Of a stretch of DNA of 41,992 bases, positions 40,647 to 41,992 are shown piece by piece. The stretch lies in the IMG/VR virus record IMGVR_UViG_3300013285_000989, positions 1 through 41,992 of that record. One strand, 5' to 3'. How positions within the stretch are numbered: the stretch's first letter is position 1; each line of letters starts with the position of its first letter. Source of the DNA: a virus. Under the pieces are notes generated by a model, which did no database searches, was not told the DNA's origin, and saw nothing but the letters and a program-made list of their open reading frames with translations. A program made the position numbers and the translations under genes.

Positions 40647-41992
40647 ATGTCAGCAATTAAATTTCCAAGTAATCCAGTTAACGGGCAACAATACAGTGCG
40701 CCAAATGGCATTGTATATACTTTTGATAGTATAAAGTGGGTGGGTGCAGTAGTTGGCAGTACTATCAACAGTATTGGTTACGGCACCTACACTATATACA
40801 TTAACACAGCTGGAAATTTAGTTATACCAAACAATTCAGTCATTACACAACAAAGCGGAAATCCAGTGGCATCAACGGCGCTTTCCCTGCTCAATGCTGG
40901 CAAAATTTTAGCATTAACTACCAGTGGCACAGTGATATTTCCAGACGGTACTGTACAGGTAACAGCATATACAGGTACAATATCCTACAGTCAGTTAATT
41001 AATATTCCTGTAGACAACGACCCTTATACAACAACTGCCACAGTTAACACACTAATTGCTAATAGTTTAACAAACTATATTCAAGGAACTACTGCCACTC
41101 TAATGGCCAACGCTGTTAATGCCGGCACTGCTAACTATGCTAACTCTTTCAATACCAATACATTAGTTACGACTGCGGTAACACTAACACCTGGTGCTAA
41201 TCTTTCGTTGAGCGGATTATCAGTTAGTGGCGGCGCCACATTTAATGGCCCAGTAACATTTAGTAATACATCAACTTATGTATCAAGTACTAACACTGTG
41301 TATACTGACAACATGATTGAACTACATGCTCCTACTGGTGGCATTAACGGAACATGGGCTAGCAACGATGGTACAGACATTGGTATTCGCATGCATTATT
41401 TCTCCACTGCAACTGGCGATAGCAACGCAGCCTTGGTGCTGGCACAAGACACTGGTAATTTGGAATGGTATCAGTATGGTGCTGAAACTAACGGAGTGTT
41501 TAGTGGATCTTACGGTATAATCAAAACAGGCGGCATAGTCCTAACCAACGCATTTGCTCCTATTAGATTCCAAGATGGTACATTCCAAAATACTGCATTT
41601 ACTGGCACAGGTACTCAGGTAACTAGCGCAGTAACAGCAAACTATGCCACTACATTCAATACTGGCACAATGGTAGCCAATGCTGTTCAAGCTGGTATTG
41701 CTACACGTTTACAGACTGGGGGTGGCACTCAAACTGTTTATATTAGTTCTGGTAGATTCTATGTTAATCCTATTAGATATAATGGCACTATAGTTACTCC
41801 TGGCGGAATAATGATTTGGAATACTGTCACACAGGAAGTGACGTACGGTCCATTACCGTTTGCCACAACTTCTACAATGGGCATGGTAGTTGTTGATGGC
41901 GTAACAATTCCAATTAACAGCACTACAGGTGTTATATCAGTCAATACAGCAACATTAATGTCTAATGCTGTGGCAGCAGGATTTGCTACCAA
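40647..41992 (+). CDS. tail fibre protein, truncated by window end
   Basis: Starts at ATG 40647 (MSAIKFPSNPVNGQQYSAPN), 14 nt after the previous stop, with AGGA at 40636-40639. It is open for at least 448 codons to the window edge. N-terminal NPVNGQQYSAPNGIVYTFDS is typical of phage fibre and collar proteins. Repeats FPDGTVQVTAYTG and FQDGTFQNTAFTG match those of the previous gene; segments such as LMANAVNAGTANYA and MVANAVQAGIATRL recur. The C-terminus is missing here. Confidence 0.85.
   Translation, partial: MSAIKFPSNPVNGQQYSAPNGIVYTFDSIKWVGAVVGSTINSIGYGTYTIYINTAGNLVIPNNSVITQQSGNPVASTALSLLNAGKILALTTSGTVIFPDGTVQVTAYTGTISYSQLINIPVDNDPYTTTATVNTLIANSLTNYIQGTTATLMANAVNAGTANYANSFNTNTLVTTAVTLTPGANLSLSGLSVSGGATFNGPVTFSNTSTYVSSTNTVYTDNMIELHAPTGGINGTWASNDGTDIGIRMHYFSTATGDSNAALVLAQDTGNLEWYQYGAETNGVFSGSYGIIKTGGIVLTNAFAPIRFQDGTFQNTAFTGTGTQVTSAVTANYATTFNTGTMVANAVQAGIATRLQTGGGTQTVYISSGRFYVNPIRYNGTIVTPGGIMIWNTVTQEVTYGPLPFATTSTMGMVVVDGVTIPINSTTGVISVNTATLMSNAVAAGFAT

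Noticed and set aside
37735-41620. Tandem repeats in the fibre genes considered as CRISPR or mobile repeats
   Set aside because: The repeats are in-frame coding repeats (DG-x-Q-x-TAYTG) with irregular spacing, as in fibre shafts; no spacer-repeat structure or inverted ends are present.
40203-41992. Minus-strand frames at 40203-40415 and 41759-41992
   Set aside because: Antisense to fibre genes with clear coding character on the plus strand.

Overview
This looks like an interior segment of a tailed-phage genome of the large, AT-rich, T4-like (myovirus) kind. It is probably from an aquatic or metagenomic source and infects a Gram-negative proteobacterium. Evidence seen directly: very tightly packed genes, many with 4-11 nt overlaps; fibre/baseplate-type proteins at both ends of the right half; an endolysin followed by a holin-like gene; a phage-type ATP-dependent DNA ligase; an HNH endonuclease; a tRNA gene; and repeated T4-late-promoter-like motifs (TAAATAC). 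The host is not identifiable. The Bug/TctC-type transport genes hint at a betaproteobacterial (Burkholderiales-like) host, but that is inference. No capsid, portal, terminase or replication genes lie in this window.

Layout. 1-1640: small phage genes, a CAU-anticodon tRNA with encoded CCA, a strong sigma70-type promoter and a three-copy short repeat. 1637-4218 (minus): a radical SAM protein and an amidohydrolase. 4267-7488: an unknown gene, then a minus-strand cluster of glycosyltransferase-like genes plus a tiny membrane protein. 7584-13547: a 1987-residue adhesin/tail fibre with LRR and Ig/cadherin-like modules and a C-terminal Hint domain. 13593-27316: a long glycan-modification region with glycosyltransferase-like proteins (three members of one family), two SGNH hydrolases, an epimerase, a nucleotide-sugar dehydrogenase, a B12-type radical SAM enzyme, a methyltransferase, a phosphoribosyltransferase and a nucleotidyltransferase-cupin fusion. 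27323-28317: lysis genes. 28325-35377: an auxiliary metabolic block containing IscU, two A-type Fe-S carriers, two sulfotransferase-like proteins, an APS-kinase/nucleotidyltransferase fusion and a tripartite tricarboxylate transporter (TctA plus two TctC-like binding proteins). 35382-37538: DNA ligase, translation initiation factor IF-1 and HNH endonuclease. 37560-41992: two tail-fibre genes, the last running off the end.

How it may work together. The sugar genes, the sulfation pair and the fibres suggest that the phage builds and decorates a surface glycan, on the virion or on the host envelope. The IscU/A-type carrier set could mature the [4Fe-4S] clusters of the two radical SAM enzymes. 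The expression signals stand out. Eight promoter-like elements (three sigma70-like, five TAAATAC-like) place a start codon only 3-8 nt downstream, predicting leaderless or near-leaderless mRNAs, and two of these starts open micro-ORFs whose stop overlaps the next gene's ATG. Two divergent gene pairs share the same 20-bp architecture GTATTTA-N6-TAAATAC. The phage also carries its own IF-1. This combination is the most promising candidate for something not yet described.
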